Source: DASRFR01 sp035651455 (GTDB lineage Bacteria > Acidobacteriota > Terriglobia > Terriglobales > Acidobacteriaceae). From it: 64,000 nt of DNA. The DNA is taken from contig DASRFR010000052.1 of assembly GCA_035651455.1 (NCBI GenBank), positions 58,769-122,768 on the forward strand, written 5' to 3'. Of this stretch, positions 27,687-36,764 are shown piece after piece. A model generated the notes under the pieces. That model saw only the letters and a list, made by a program, of their open reading frames with translations, was not told where the DNA came from and made no database searches. Both the position numbers and the translations under genes were made by a program. Positions within the stretch are counted from its first letter, which is position 1, and the number at the start of each line of letters is the position of its first letter.

Positions 27687-29456
27687 TTACGGGACGACGG
27701 CATCCGCCGTGGCATACATGTGTTCAATTCGTTGGCGGTAGCGTTCTTCGACGATGCGACGTCGCAGTTTCATGGTAGGAGTCAGGCTGCCATCCTGTGG
27801 CGTGAACTCTTCGGCTACCACCAAAACTTTCTTGAGTTTCTCGAAACGCGCAAGGTTTTGATTCAGGTCGGCAACGATTCCGTCATACAACGCTTGTACT
27901 CGCGCGTTGCTCACCAATTCGTGTCGCGAAGAAAATGCAACGTGATTTGCCCGCGCCCAGTCTTCCAGAAGAGGGAAGTACGGCGCGATAATCACAGCAG
28001 GAAACTTGCGGCGATCTCCCAGCACCACCGCGGTTCCGACCAGCGCATTCAACTTCAGGGAATTCTCAATTGGCTGCGGCGCGATGAACTTTCCTCCCGA
28101 AGTCTTGATCAGGTCCTTCTTGCGATCAGTGACAGAAAGGAAGCCATCCGCATCAAGATTACCGATGTCGCCGGTTTTGAACCAACCGTCGATAAACGCG
28201 CTGCGAGTTTCTTCAGGACGGTTCCAGTAGCCGCCAAAGACCGAGGGGCCGCGCACCAGGATTTCCCCATCCTCGGCAATACGAACCTCGACGTTCGACA
28301 ACGGCTTCCCCACGGTGCCCAACTTGTGCGCCCGGGGCGTGTTCACCGCGATCACCGGCGAAGTCTCGGTCAACCCGTAACCTTCGTGAATGCGAATGCC
28401 GATATCCGCGTACCATTCCGCCAGTTCGCGTCCCAGGGGCGCGCCGCCCGATATGAACATGCGTGCACGCTGGCCGAGTCCCGCTCGCACCTGTGAAAAC
28501 ACCAGTCGGTTGGCCAAATTCCATGCCGGCGAGCGCGGTACTTGACCGGCGAGGATTTCCGATCGGTGCGCCCGTCCCAGCGACATCGCCCAGCGGTAGA
28601 TGCCGCGTTTGGGAAACTTCGCCGTCTTCTGCTGCACCTGCAGGTAGATTTTCTCGTACACGCGCGGGACCGCCACGATTATGCTGGGTCGAACCTCGAG
28701 GAGCGCTTGCGGAAGGTTTTCAATGAATGGGCAATAAGCCAGCGTGACCCCGTGATAGAGCAGGGCGAAGTCCACGTGGCGCGCGGTCACATGCGAGAGA
28801 GGCAGGAACGACACGCTGACATCTCCCGGCCGCACATCGAATCCCTGCAGAGAAGAGGCAATATTCGAAGCCATGTTGCCGTGCGTCAGCATGACACCCT
28901 TGGAGATCCCCGTCGTCCCCGACGTATAAATAATCGTCGCGAGATCGTGGGCAGCGATGGCGTGAGCCCGATCATCGAGTTGCGGATCGCGTGAAGTCGG
29001 GCCGTCGTGCATCAACCGCTGGAGGTGGTCGGCATGGGCGGTCTCGACCGCATCCATGACTGCTATGCGCTCGACCGGCGTTTGATCCTTGATGGCCAGG
29101 ATCTTTTCCAGTTGCTTTTGAGTGGAGACGAAGACCACACGGCTGCCGGAATCGCGCAAAATGTCCGCGGTCTGTTGGTCTGTCAGGGTCGAGTAAACAG
29201 GAACCGTTACCGCGCCGATCAGCAGGGAAGCGAAGTCAGCGGCCGCCCACTCGGGACGGTTCTCGCTCAATATGGCCACCCGGTCACCTTTGCCGATGCC
29301 CCAGGTGAGTAATGCCCGCGCTACGCCGCCGATGTGCTGGTAAAACTCGCGCGCGCTGATCGCAACCCAATCAATGGCCTGCCGCCGAAGCAAGAGCCGT
29401 TCCTGGTTGCGCTCGAGGATCGAGAAGAAGACGTCGTTGAGGGTGCGCAGCGTCAT
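27687..29456 (-). CDS. long-chain acyl-CoA synthetase (AMP-binding)
   Basis: Activates a fatty acid to acyl-CoA through an acyl-AMP intermediate. The 589-residue chain has the P-loop-like motif TIIYTSGTTGISKGVMLTHGN, the gate region RVYEKIYLQVQ, the second core motif GYGLTETSPVIAVN, and GWFKTGDIGNLDADGFLSVTDRKKD followed by KTSGGKFIAPQPIEN with the catalytic Lys region. Length and motifs fit FadD15/long-chain (AMP-forming) synthetases. Start ATG 29456. No beta-oxidation genes are adjacent. It is separated from the selenoprotein gene by 280 bases and points away from it. Confidence 0.9.
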   Translation of the reverse strand: MTLRTLNDVFFSILERNQERLLLRRQAIDWVAISAREFYQHIGGVARALLTWGIGKGDRVAILSENRPEWAAADFASLLIGAVTVPVYSTLTDQQTADILRDSGSRVVFVSTQKQLEKILAIKDQTPVERIAVMDAVETAHADHLQRLMHDGPTSRDPQLDDRAHAIAAHDLATIIYTSGTTGISKGVMLTHGNMASNIASSLQGFDVRPGDVSVSFLPLSHVTARHVDFALLYHGVTLAYCPFIENLPQALLEVRPSIIVAVPRVYEKIYLQVQQKTAKFPKRGIYRWAMSLGRAHRSEILAGQVPRSPAWNLANRLVFSQVRAGLGQRARMFISGGAPLGRELAEWYADIGIRIHEGYGLTETSPVIAVNTPRAHKLGTVGKPLSNVEVRIAEDGEILVRGPSVFGGYWNRPEETRSAFIDGWFKTGDIGNLDADGFLSVTDRKKDLIKTSGGKFIAPQPIENSLKLNALVGTAVVLGDRRKFPAVIIAPYFPLLEDWARANHVAFSSRHELVSNARVQALYDGIVADLNQNLARFEKLKKVLVVAEEFTPQDGSLTPTMKLRRRIVEERYRQRIEHMYATADAVVP

Positions 29457-29736
29457 CCGCCGTGCGCCTCAGCGAAACTATTTTGTTTTTCGGAACAAGG
29501 TGGCCAGGAAGCGCGAGCGGCTTGCACACTGCCGATACCTCGGGTGCCGCACGATTCATGGGAAGGTAGTGAGTGGCGGATTAGGGCAGAACTACAGCGT
29601 GCAACGATCATGCTGGAGTTTCTACCACGAAATGTAATGTTTATGCGCCACCTTTCGCAACCGCAAACGTCCATTGGTAATTGACCTTGCGGGCACCGCA
29701 GGGTAGGCTTTGACTACCTCACTTCGGGGTGAATGA

Positions 29737-30300
29737 ATGCGAAAAGCTGTAAGCCTGTTTCTGCTTGCCTGCTTCGTCATGGCGGGAAGCGCGGGACGCA
29801 ATGGCATGTTGCGCGCCGAGACGAAACCTGCGCCAAGCCTGAAGGTGGGTGATGTGGCGCCCGACTTCACACTGCAATACTTCACTGGCAGTGATCTGAA
29901 GAATGTCAAACTCAGCGACTACCGTGGAAAGAAGAACGTGGTGCTCGCCTTCTATATCTTTGCCTTCACCGGTGGTTGAACCGAGCAAATGAAAAACTTC
30001 CAGAAGAATTTGCAAAAACTGGAAGCCGCCGACACCCAGGTCCTGGGTGTGAGTATGGATAGCCCGTTTGCCAACAAAGCCTTTGCCGATCAGATCGGCG
30101 TCACTTTTCCGCTGCTGAGTGATTGGGGAGGCGATGTTACTCATCAATACGGTGTTTACGTCGACAAGTACAAGGCCGCGAGACGCGTCAATTTCCTCGT
30201 TGGCAAAGATGGAAAAATTCTTGAAGAGCAGCTGGACAGCGAGGCCATTGATCCGACCAAGATCGTGGATGCATGCCAGCGTAAGCCGCTCAAGGACTGA
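29737..30300 (+). CDS. periplasmic peroxiredoxin, probable selenoprotein (in-frame TGA)
   Basis: Thiol peroxidase that would reduce peroxides. Translation in one frame from ATG 29737 to 30300 gives 187 residues if TGA at 29977-29979 is read as selenocysteine. The TGA falls exactly at the peroxidatic Cys position: FAFTGG-U-TEQMKNF, with the conserved Thr three residues before, as in the TxxC motif of peroxiredoxins. Upstream is the family start VAPDFTLQYF; downstream VLGVSMDSPFANKAFAD, GVTFPLLSDWGGDVTHQYGV and NFLVGKDGKI are all intact, so this is not a decayed gene. A signal peptide (MRKAVSLFLLACFVMAGSAG) suggests export. A Cys near the end (VDACQRK) could be the resolving residue. A SECIS-like hairpin follows the TGA. 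Confidence 0.85.
29997..30025 (+). promoter_or_regulatory. bacterial SECIS-like hairpin
   Basis: Starting 17 bases after the TGA, CTTCCAG (29997-30003) pairs perfectly with CTGGAAG (30019-30025). Inside, an AAGAA bulge, a three-pair TTT/AAA stem and a GCAA apical loop (30012-30015) can form. The loop G lies about 33 bases from the TGA, within the range known for bacterial SelB-binding elements. It is inside the coding frame, as required. Confidence 0.65.
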
Positions 30301-30352
30301 AGCAAAGATCAAAACAGAACTTCTGTTTCTCTGGAGGGCATTGACTTGCCCT

Positions 30353-30480
30353 CATGGCGATGGTGTGCACCCATGCCAAGGTGTGCGCTCATGCCCAAGC
30401 TTTGCACTCATGCCCGAGGTTTGCGCTCATTTCCATGGTTTGCAATCTTGGCTATCGTTTGTACTCGCACATGGTTTGCC
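30353..30480. repeat. degenerate tandem repeat, about 19 bases per unit
   Basis: Six to seven units of 18-19 bases follow one another, each close to ATGCCCAAGGTTTGCGCTC (for example atgccaaggtgtgcgctc, atgcccgaggtttgcgctc). The units drift in sequence and the last ones are weak. They lie between the peroxiredoxin and tRNA genes. No spacer pattern is present, so it is not a CRISPR array. Confidence 0.7.
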
Positions 30481-30697
30481 GCCATTGTCATGACTCTCGC
30501 TCTTTGGCAGATATTCGCGGATGGGCATGTACACACACCCGTCGGTTGAATTCTTGAACGATTGGCCAAGTCAGGCTGTGAATAGTCGCGAGACTGCCTC
30601 TCCAAATGAGCACGATGTGAGTGCCAGAACAGGACAAACTAGAATTTGCGGAAGCAACGAGTTTGACGCTGGCGATTGACGGTTGTTATGATGCTTT

Positions 30698-30774
<77 letters not shown>

Positions 30775-30887
30775 ACTTTAATCCATTTAGAATCAATCAC
30801 ATACAATCTGATCACGGAATTCTGTGCTAAGACTGTGCTAGCGTTCTCTTGTACCCGCCCCCTCGGGCGGGCGCGGAGGGAACGCAT

Positions 30888-32033
30888 ATGACAGAGATTC
30901 CTGGGATCGAAATCTTCGTTCGGCACTCGCCTGACTGCAAATATAACGGCGACGAAAGGTACAAGGGCTGCCGCTGCCGGAAACATCTCAGATGGTCCTA
31001 CGGCGGCAAGCAATACCGGCAATCGGCCAAGACCAGATCCTGGTCGGGCGCGGAACGCGCAAGGCGAGAACTGGAACTCAAATACGAAGCTGCGCAGGGC
31101 GGCCAGCCGGTGACTGATAACAGGGCTGTGACTGTGGAACAGGCGGTCACGGCGTTTATGGCAGAGAAACGAGGCGGGCAGACGGCAGTCAACACGCTGG
31201 CGAAATACAAACTGACGCTGGCGCGTCTGCAGGAATTCTGCGATCGGCAGAACATCACTTTCGTCCGCGAGATCGGGCTGCAGCAGCTGTCGGCGTGGCG
31301 GGAGGAATGGGCGAAGTATTACAGCAGCGCATTCGCACTCCGGAACAACCAGAGCCGTATCCGGCATTTCTTCCGCTACTGCAAAAGGGCGAAGCTGACT
31401 GACGACAACCCGGCCGCCGATCTGTCGGCCATCAAGGTGACCGACGACGACTTCGAAGTTGATCCGTTCACGGAACAGGAATACAAGCGCATCCTGAAGG
31501 CGATCCCCGGCTGCGACGGCATCAGTGACAGGAACCAGGAGCGCGTCAGCGCGCTCATTCAGTTGCAGAGATGGGCGGGATTGTCGCTGGTCGATGCGGT
31601 GTGTCTGGGAAAAGATGAGCTGGTCAAGGTTTCCGGCAACAAGTTCCGCGTCGATACGAGCCGAAGGAAAACCGGGTCGAAGATCAGTAACCCGATCCCT
31701 GGCTGGCTGGGCAACCTGCTGCTGAAGGTCAAGAACGGCAACGAACAGTTCTTTTTCTGGAGTGGGGAATCGACGACGAAATCGGCGACGAGCGTATACG
31801 ACAAGCTCTATAGAAAAGTCTTCGACCAGGCGGGCATAGTTAACGGCGGATCGCATCGGCTGCGTCACTTATTTGCTGTTCATCTTCTGGAGATCGGCAT
31901 TGATATCAGGGTAGTCAGTCGAGCGCTCGGTCACAAGTCGCTGGCGATCACGGAGCGTTACTACGCCAAATGGTCGAGAAAGCAACAAGCTAGTCTTGAA
32001 TCGGCTCTCACGAAGGGCTGGGCGGCGCACTAG
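30888..32033 (+). CDS. tyrosine recombinase/integrase next to tRNA-fMet
   Basis: Site-specific recombinase expected to insert and excise an element at the neighbouring tRNA. ATG 30888 has GGAGGG upstream; 381 residues. An N-terminal zinc-like segment (CKYNGDERYKGCRCRKHL) is followed by a SAM-like arm-binding domain (AVTAFMAEKRGGQT and onward, about 80-190) and the catalytic domain. Catalytic parts seen: RRKTGSK (Lys), HRLRHLF (His-x-x-Arg), ALGHKS (His) and ITERYYAKW (Tyr nucleophile). The first Arg of the family, usually in a GLR motif, reads RWAGLSLVDAV, i.e. Ser at the usual place, with an Arg six residues earlier. Activity is therefore uncertain. A small excisionase-like gene ends inside its last codons. 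Confidence 0.88.
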   Translation: MTEIPGIEIFVRHSPDCKYNGDERYKGCRCRKHLRWSYGGKQYRQSAKTRSWSGAERARRELELKYEAAQGGQPVTDNRAVTVEQAVTAFMAEKRGGQTAVNTLAKYKLTLARLQEFCDRQNITFVREIGLQQLSAWREEWAKYYSSAFALRNNQSRIRHFFRYCKRAKLTDDNPAADLSAIKVTDDDFEVDPFTEQEYKRILKAIPGCDGISDRNQERVSALIQLQRWAGLSLVDAVCLGKDELVKVSGNKFRVDTSRRKTGSKISNPIPGWLGNLLLKVKNGNEQFFFWSGESTTKSATSVYDKLYRKVFDQAGIVNGGSHRLRHLFAVHLLEIGIDIRVVSRALGHKSLAITERYYAKWSRKQQASLESALTKGWAAH

Positions 32034-32287
32034 ATAGGCCTGCTGGTCGGCTGCGTCAGCTTTCTGTGGACCCTGCGCATTACGGACTCAGGCACGCGGA
32101 GCGTGCAATACGAGCGTTTGTGCAGGCCTTCGGGATGACTGAGGCGGATGACTCCCGGCTCGTTGGCAAAGGCGCGGCGCACAATGTCAGCGCTCAACGC
32201 CCAGAGCTGCGCGATCTCTTTCACTGAATAGTGGCGCTCAAACGGCGCCCCTGGCGGCAGCTGGACGGGCAAATCCAGATGATCCAT
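32030..32287 (-). CDS. small helix-turn-helix (excisionase-like) protein
   Basis: An 85-residue DNA-binding protein. ATG 32287 is chosen because GAGGG lies just before it and the coding quality fades upstream. A winged-helix or MerR-like helix-turn-helix is seen in RHYSVKEIAQLWALSADIVRRAFANEPGVIRL, followed by a basic tail (RKLTQPTSRPI). Its stop overlaps the end of the integrase gene by four bases in convergent order. Such genes next to integrases usually help excision or control the element. Exact DNA target unknown. Confidence 0.65.
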   Translation of the reverse strand: MDHLDLPVQLPPGAPFERHYSVKEIAQLWALSADIVRRAFANEPGVIRLSHPEGLHKRSYCTLRVPESVMRRVHRKLTQPTSRPI

Positions 32288-32434
32288 CTTTCCCTCAAAT
32301 TGTCTTGGAGTGCCCGCGTATTTATGTGCCGTCTTCGGGCGTTGACAGGCGAAAACTAAAATCCATCTTAGAACAGATCGGCGCTCGAGTGTCGTGACGT
32401 GCGTCACCGTTCTGCGTGATAATTCGGCGAAATG

Positions 32435-32460
32435 TTCCGTTCCCCTAAAGGGGAACGGAA
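32435..32460. repeat. perfect 11-pair hairpin
   Basis: TTCCGTTCCCC and GGGGAACGGAA are separated by TAAA. It lies about 150 bases upstream of the excisionase-like start, outside any gene. It has no T-run on either side, so it is more likely a protein site or RNA structure than a terminator. Confidence 0.75.
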
Positions 32461-33293
32461 AAGTGAGGCACCCTGCCGGGCAGGGAGCATTGGGAGCATT
32501 GGGGCGGGGATCAGGTTCCAAAGCGGGGAAACCAGGCCAGCTCGACCAGCCTAATGTGACCCTAGGTCACATGTGCGGCGTTCTACGCGGGATTTAGGCG
32601 TCGAAAAGGGCGGGGACGGACACCAGGTCCATCCGAGGGGCGATCGTCGCTCCTGGGCGATTCTGACGCAATTACGTGGTATTTTACTGCAAGTTTAGAC
32701 CACTCTTGTTTGGTAGCTGCGAATAGTACCATGCTGGCAGCGGCGTGTCAATAGCTATTGTGCTTGTGTTTTCACGCAGTTAGAGAGATGAAATGGGAAT
32801 GGTTGGTGTAGGGTGGGGATGTTTGGCAGGGCGGCGCGGAAGAATGGTGTTGATTTCCCGGTTTTGTATGGAGCATTGCTGCTGCTAGCAATAGCTCGTC
32901 CCTGGCTTCGCCATTGACGAGCTACGAGTATCACCACGAAGTTCGTGATGATGCTGAGGTCCATAAGTCAAAAGCAAAAGCACCAGGTAAAGCTGTAACT
33001 GACGCCTGCCGTCTTGCTGATCTCCCACAGCGTCAGGGGAGACGCGAAGCGTCAGCGAAGCGTCGTCATGCCTATGCTGAGGGTGATAATGGTTAGAGTT
33101 ATATAAGTCTTTTAAGATCTTACTGTTTGTAAGTTTCTACAGAAGTTTATATAAAGTCTTTGTATTAGTAACTCCCTTCGGGAGTTACATATAAAGCTTG
33201 GGTATTATGACAAAAGCTAGTATTATATAAACTCTCTACCGCGCGTGCGCGCGTTCTCTTTATGCGCTGAGATTTCCTGCTCGACCTGGTCGG
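32461..33293. other. gene-poor hairpin-rich stretch of the mobile region
   Basis: No convincing gene. It contains several inverted repeats: TAGCTCGTC (32891-32899) with GACGAGCTA (32915-32923), CACGAAGTTCGTG (32935-32947), and GTAACTCCC (33168-33176) with GGGAGTTAC (33180-33188). An AT-rich patch at 33097-33235 has two near-identical words, TTATATAAGTCTTT (33099) and TTATATAAAGTCTTT (33148). This could be an origin or control region of the element; function not shown. Confidence 0.5.
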
Positions 33294-33773
33294 TCACTTC
33301 GAAATCTCTTCCCACCAGCGCCATGTAGCATGACCGCACTTCTTGCAATGGGCGACCGGAGCCTCGATCATTCGGAGGATCCCTATCCGTGTCAGCCAAC
33401 CTGGGCGAGAGTACAAGTAAATGCCCATACGGCATCGCTGACACGTCGTGCCAAGTCTATCGAGCCGAGCTGGTCTGGACCGCGCTTCATGCCCGCAGTT
33501 TCCGCAGTAGACCCTACGAGAAATTCGGTCTGCCTCTTCACGCTCCATCCCAGGCCCAAGATACGGGTAGCCGTAATAACCGATGCCACATTGCCCGCAG
33601 CGTTTGCCGTACATGTACGGCCGAAAGCTAGGGATCGAAATGTGCGACCCGTAGTAGCGGGTGTGCGAACCGCTTGGCATGGCATTTGGGATTATTACGT
33701 TATGGGCGACTGCGGCTCTGTGATCCATGGCAGTCTCGCTGGTGACAGGATGGGAGTGCATTTCATTGTCCAA
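33294..33773 (-). CDS. small multi-zinc-ribbon protein
   Basis: A 159-residue protein whose second half has four Cys pairs: KRCGQCGIGY, YCGNCGHEA, TCQRCRMGIY and HCKKCGHATW. The spacing suggests two zinc ribbons, which supports that the frame is really coding although it lies in a low-quality region. The first third (MDNEMHSHPVTSETA...) is less convincing and the true start may be an internal Met. I do not recognise a family. The location between the excisionase-like and primase-helicase genes suggests it belongs to the mobile element; zinc-ribbon proteins of this size are frequent in phages. Confidence 0.5.
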   Translation of the reverse strand: MDNEMHSHPVTSETAMDHRAAVAHNVIIPNAMPSGSHTRYYGSHISIPSFRPYMYGKRCGQCGIGYYGYPYLGPGMEREEADRISRRVYCGNCGHEARSRPARLDRLGTTCQRCRMGIYLYSRPGWLTRIGILRMIEAPVAHCKKCGHATWRWWEEISK

Positions 33774-34694
33774 CGAAAGCCGATGTTAACTAGAGAGGGA
33801 TGGCCCACAACCGGATCTCGCGTTAAGGACAGGAGGCCCGCACTGCCGTGTGGCCCAAGCCCAAGTCCTCCGCCAAATCGGCACCGTTATGCAGAACTCT
33901 GCGATTCCGGGGACAACTGGCTCAACGCTGTTGTCCGTCGAGCGATAAGAATCGGGTCAGCAGGTATGAGAAAGCCAAAGCGATGTGCATAAGTCACAAT
34001 CGATTGGTTTATGTTGTCTGCATTTATGTTAATACGCTCGCTTACGGCCAATAGTTTACACATAAGTCTACGGTCGGACGACTTAGGTCGAAGGCTAACT
34101 TGCCACCGTGCATAAGAGACCCCGACTGTCCTGCTCTGCCCAGAGCCGTGATGCCGGCGGATATGTTAGCATTATCGTGTACTTGACGTTTAAGAATACG
34201 CACGACATGGGGGCTGTACCCCAACGTGAACATAAGGCCCCTGCGACCAACTGTGCGCTCAAAACAGTCAGCATTAGATTTGCTGTAGGCACACGCTATA
34301 CAAGATTAGCTTCCAGCTAATACGAGGCCAAGTATGACATTGTACGTGGCTAACAGAACGCCGGTATGTAAACCCGTCACTGTAAAAAATGTGGCGATAC
34401 TGCTTATGTTCCATATAAGAGCTGCTCATCTTGAGCAGTTATGTTGACGACTACGCTACAAGCTATAGGACTCCGGACATACGACCTAAACTCCAATGAC
34501 CGATCCCGTACAATCTGAAAACGTTCGGTGCTTGTCTGCAGCAAGCGCCTTACCTAGGCTAGATCACACAGAAACTAAGACGTATAATTATTTCATTTCC
34601 GCCTCTCGATTTATGTCTCTAATCAATTTCCTTTGATGATACTCACTAATCCCGCCAAAGTGGATGACATGGTGGCGCGCACGGGGTGATCAGA
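33774..34694. other. 920-base stretch with no gene, short CATAAG words
   Basis: AT-richer than the flanks, with stops in all frames. The word CATAAG occurs on the plus strand at 33988, 34061, 34111 and 34231 (also 32962), far more often than chance for a six-base word; three are followed by TC. A short translated piece near 34382 (HCKKCGDTAYVPY) resembles the zinc ribbon of the previous gene and may be a remnant. No RNA gene recognised. Confidence 0.4.
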
Positions 34695-36764
34695 TCATCC
34701 TCTTGGTCTAACTCTAACCTTCTGCCGCAACGCAAGCTGCTCCTCGCTCGAGCATTCCTCCAGGTGACCCGACTCCGGCCACATACGGAAGAATGTCGTA
34801 CCTTTGAAACCGGAAATCTTGTTCTTATCGCAGCAAACTTCCAGAATCGGCTTTCTTTTGTTCACCGATACCTGTTCGCCGCCCGGCCCTTGTTCCTGTT
34901 CCTGGTCGTTCGGATCCTCCCAGTACAGTTCTGTCTGGTCCATGCGGTCGGCCATGTCGTTATGGATCACCCAATTGGCATTGATGTCATATGGGATCGC
35001 CGAAGACCCTTTGAGCGCCGCCATGACCGGCCGCTTGCCCGGCGCCAGATCCGCCTTGGTAATCTCCATCGAAGCGACCACGGTCACCTGGTAGTTAGTG
35101 CAAATGCGCTTGATGAAGTGCGAGCTGGCAGCTACTTTTGCCTCGCCGGCGTCATAGCCCGGCAGCTCCAGCAAATGAAAGTTGTCCTCCAGCACCAGAA
35201 TGTTCTTGTCGGGAAAACGCTTACGCACGTCCGCCACCCAGCGTTCGAGCGCGGGAAACGTCGGCGCGATCAGGTTGATGTCGGCGACGATCAGCTTTTC
35301 CGCTTCCATCAAGTCGTAGAACCAGGCCTTGGCCCGGATATAGATCTCCTGAAAGTCCTGGATACCAAACTTCTGCTGAGCAATCTCCGGGTGCTCAAGA
35401 TAAACCTTGGGCACCTCGAAAACCTCGCTGGGCACGCAGAACTTAGAGGCCATCAAGCGGCTGTGCCGCTCATAGAGAGAATCATCAGCGGTATGAAACA
35501 GCACCAGCGCGTTGCGGTTCAGCTCGGCCACGCGCCAGGCCAGGTTGTCGAAGATAGTCGACTTCCCTACGTTCGGCTTGCCGGGTACGGAAATAAACTT
35601 CTCGAACAAAGGAATGCCACGCATGCGGTCATCGAAGATAGGAAACCCGGTGGCAAAACCGATGCGCGAATCGTTCTTCTCCGCCCGCTCGTAGGTCTGC
35701 TCATAGGCCTGGGCCACGGCGTGAATGTCGTAACCCACGCGCTGCTTTTCAACCAGCTCCATCTGGGTAGAAGCCTGGGCAATCAGGTCGGCCGCGCGCT
35801 CAGGATGCTTCTGCAACTCCCGCATCATCCTGTTGGTAATGGCCGCTTTTTCCTGGTTGACCAAAGCCTTGTCAACATCGACGCGGCGCAGAACTTCATC
35901 CCAAATCACTTCTTCCGCCTGCACCGTCACCCGCGCCAGCTTGCGCGCCATCTCCCGGCGATACAGGACGTTGGTCTCGTTGATGATCAGGCCAATCGCA
36001 TGATTAGCCACTTCAATGGGATCTTCTCCTCTTTCGACGGCCTGCTTCAGCCGCCAGCTGAACAAGTCTTCTTTCGGCAGGGCCCGGAAAGCCTTGATCC
36101 CCTGACTCCGGATAAACCGGTCAGGATCGTCCGAGCCCTCCGGCATAACCCGAATCTCCACCCGCAATCCCGGATGCCCGCCCAGCTTCTCTTCCAACAA
36201 GTTGACAAAACGGTTGGTACCCTTGGCCCCAGCCTCGTCGGCGTCGAGCGTAAAAACGATGTGCTTGATGGGCGGCTCGGAGTTGAGAATCAACTCCAGA
36301 TGATCTTCGGTAAAAGCGGTCGAGCCGATCGCGCAAGTATTGCGCATGCCGGCCGCATATGCGGTCACACAATCGGGCTGGCCTTCAAAGACTTCGAGCG
36401 GCGGGGTGGCTTTCTTCGCCAGATCGAAGTTAAACAGGCGCGAGCCTTTCTTGAAGATGCGGTTCTTGGGCCGGGTCTCGCCATTGATTTCCCCCGACTC
36501 GGCGGAATTGTTGTACTTGCGGGGCTGGTAAAGCTCCGCAATCATCTTCTTCTGTTGCTTCTCGTCCTTGGTGCGGATCTCGAGAACCTTGGTATCGTAC
36601 TCGCGCTTCTTCTCTTCGTAGAAGAGATCGCGGGCGGCAAAGCCCACAGGCGCTCCATGCTCGTCTTTGATGGTGTAGATCAGGTTGTTTTCGTTGAACA
36701 GGCCTTTACGGTCGAGATCGACTTCGCGCAGAAACTCGCGCTTGTGGCCGTAGGCATGAGTCAT
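34695..36764 (-). CDS. phage-type primase-helicase (DnaG TOPRIM + DnaB-like helicase)
   Basis: Makes primers and unwinds DNA at a phage or plasmid fork, like T7 gp4. The N-terminal part matches the DnaG core (NNLIYTIKDEHGAPVGFAAR, then RKYNNS, LEVFEGQPDCVTAYAAG with the TOPRIM Glu, and HIVFTLDADEAGAKG with the Asp pair). The helicase half has Walker A SVPGKPNVGKST, Walker B NILVLEDNFHLLE and SSAIPYDINANWVIHN. The zinc-binding domain that should precede the core is missing: the frame can be read upstream for some 35 codons (PREVLTAIGIGSVASYDDF) to an A-run and a stop near 36875, so the gene is probably cut at its 5' end. Strong evidence that the region came from a phage-like element. Confidence 0.82.
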   Translation of the reverse strand: MTHAYGHKREFLREVDLDRKGLFNENNLIYTIKDEHGAPVGFAARDLFYEEKKREYDTKVLEIRTKDEKQQKKMIAELYQPRKYNNSAESGEINGETRPKNRIFKKGSRLFNFDLAKKATPPLEVFEGQPDCVTAYAAGMRNTCAIGSTAFTEDHLELILNSEPPIKHIVFTLDADEAGAKGTNRFVNLLEEKLGGHPGLRVEIRVMPEGSDDPDRFIRSQGIKAFRALPKEDLFSWRLKQAVERGEDPIEVANHAIGLIINETNVLYRREMARKLARVTVQAEEVIWDEVLRRVDVDKALVNQEKAAITNRMMRELQKHPERAADLIAQASTQMELVEKQRVGYDIHAVAQAYEQTYERAEKNDSRIGFATGFPIFDDRMRGIPLFEKFISVPGKPNVGKSTIFDNLAWRVAELNRNALVLFHTADDSLYERHSRLMASKFCVPSEVFEVPKVYLEHPEIAQQKFGIQDFQEIYIRAKAWFYDLMEAEKLIVADINLIAPTFPALERWVADVRKRFPDKNILVLEDNFHLLELPGYDAGEAKVAASSHFIKRICTNYQVTVVASMEITKADLAPGKRPVMAALKGSSAIPYDINANWVIHNDMADRMDQTELYWEDPNDQEQEQGPGGEQVSVNKRKPILEVCCDKNKISGFKGTTFFRMWPESGHLEECSSEEQLALRQKVRVRPRG

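Noticed and set aside
29977..29979. TGA in the peroxiredoxin taken as an ordinary nonsense mutation
   Set aside because: It falls exactly at the peroxidatic residue, the rest of the frame is intact, and a SECIS-like hairpin follows at the right distance.
29719..30312. A 197-residue minus-strand frame covering the peroxiredoxin gene
   Set aside because: It looks like a shadow; the plus strand has all peroxiredoxin motifs and a signal peptide.
30353..30480. Repeats taken as a possible CRISPR array
   Set aside because: Units are contiguous without spacers and drift in sequence; no cas genes in the window.
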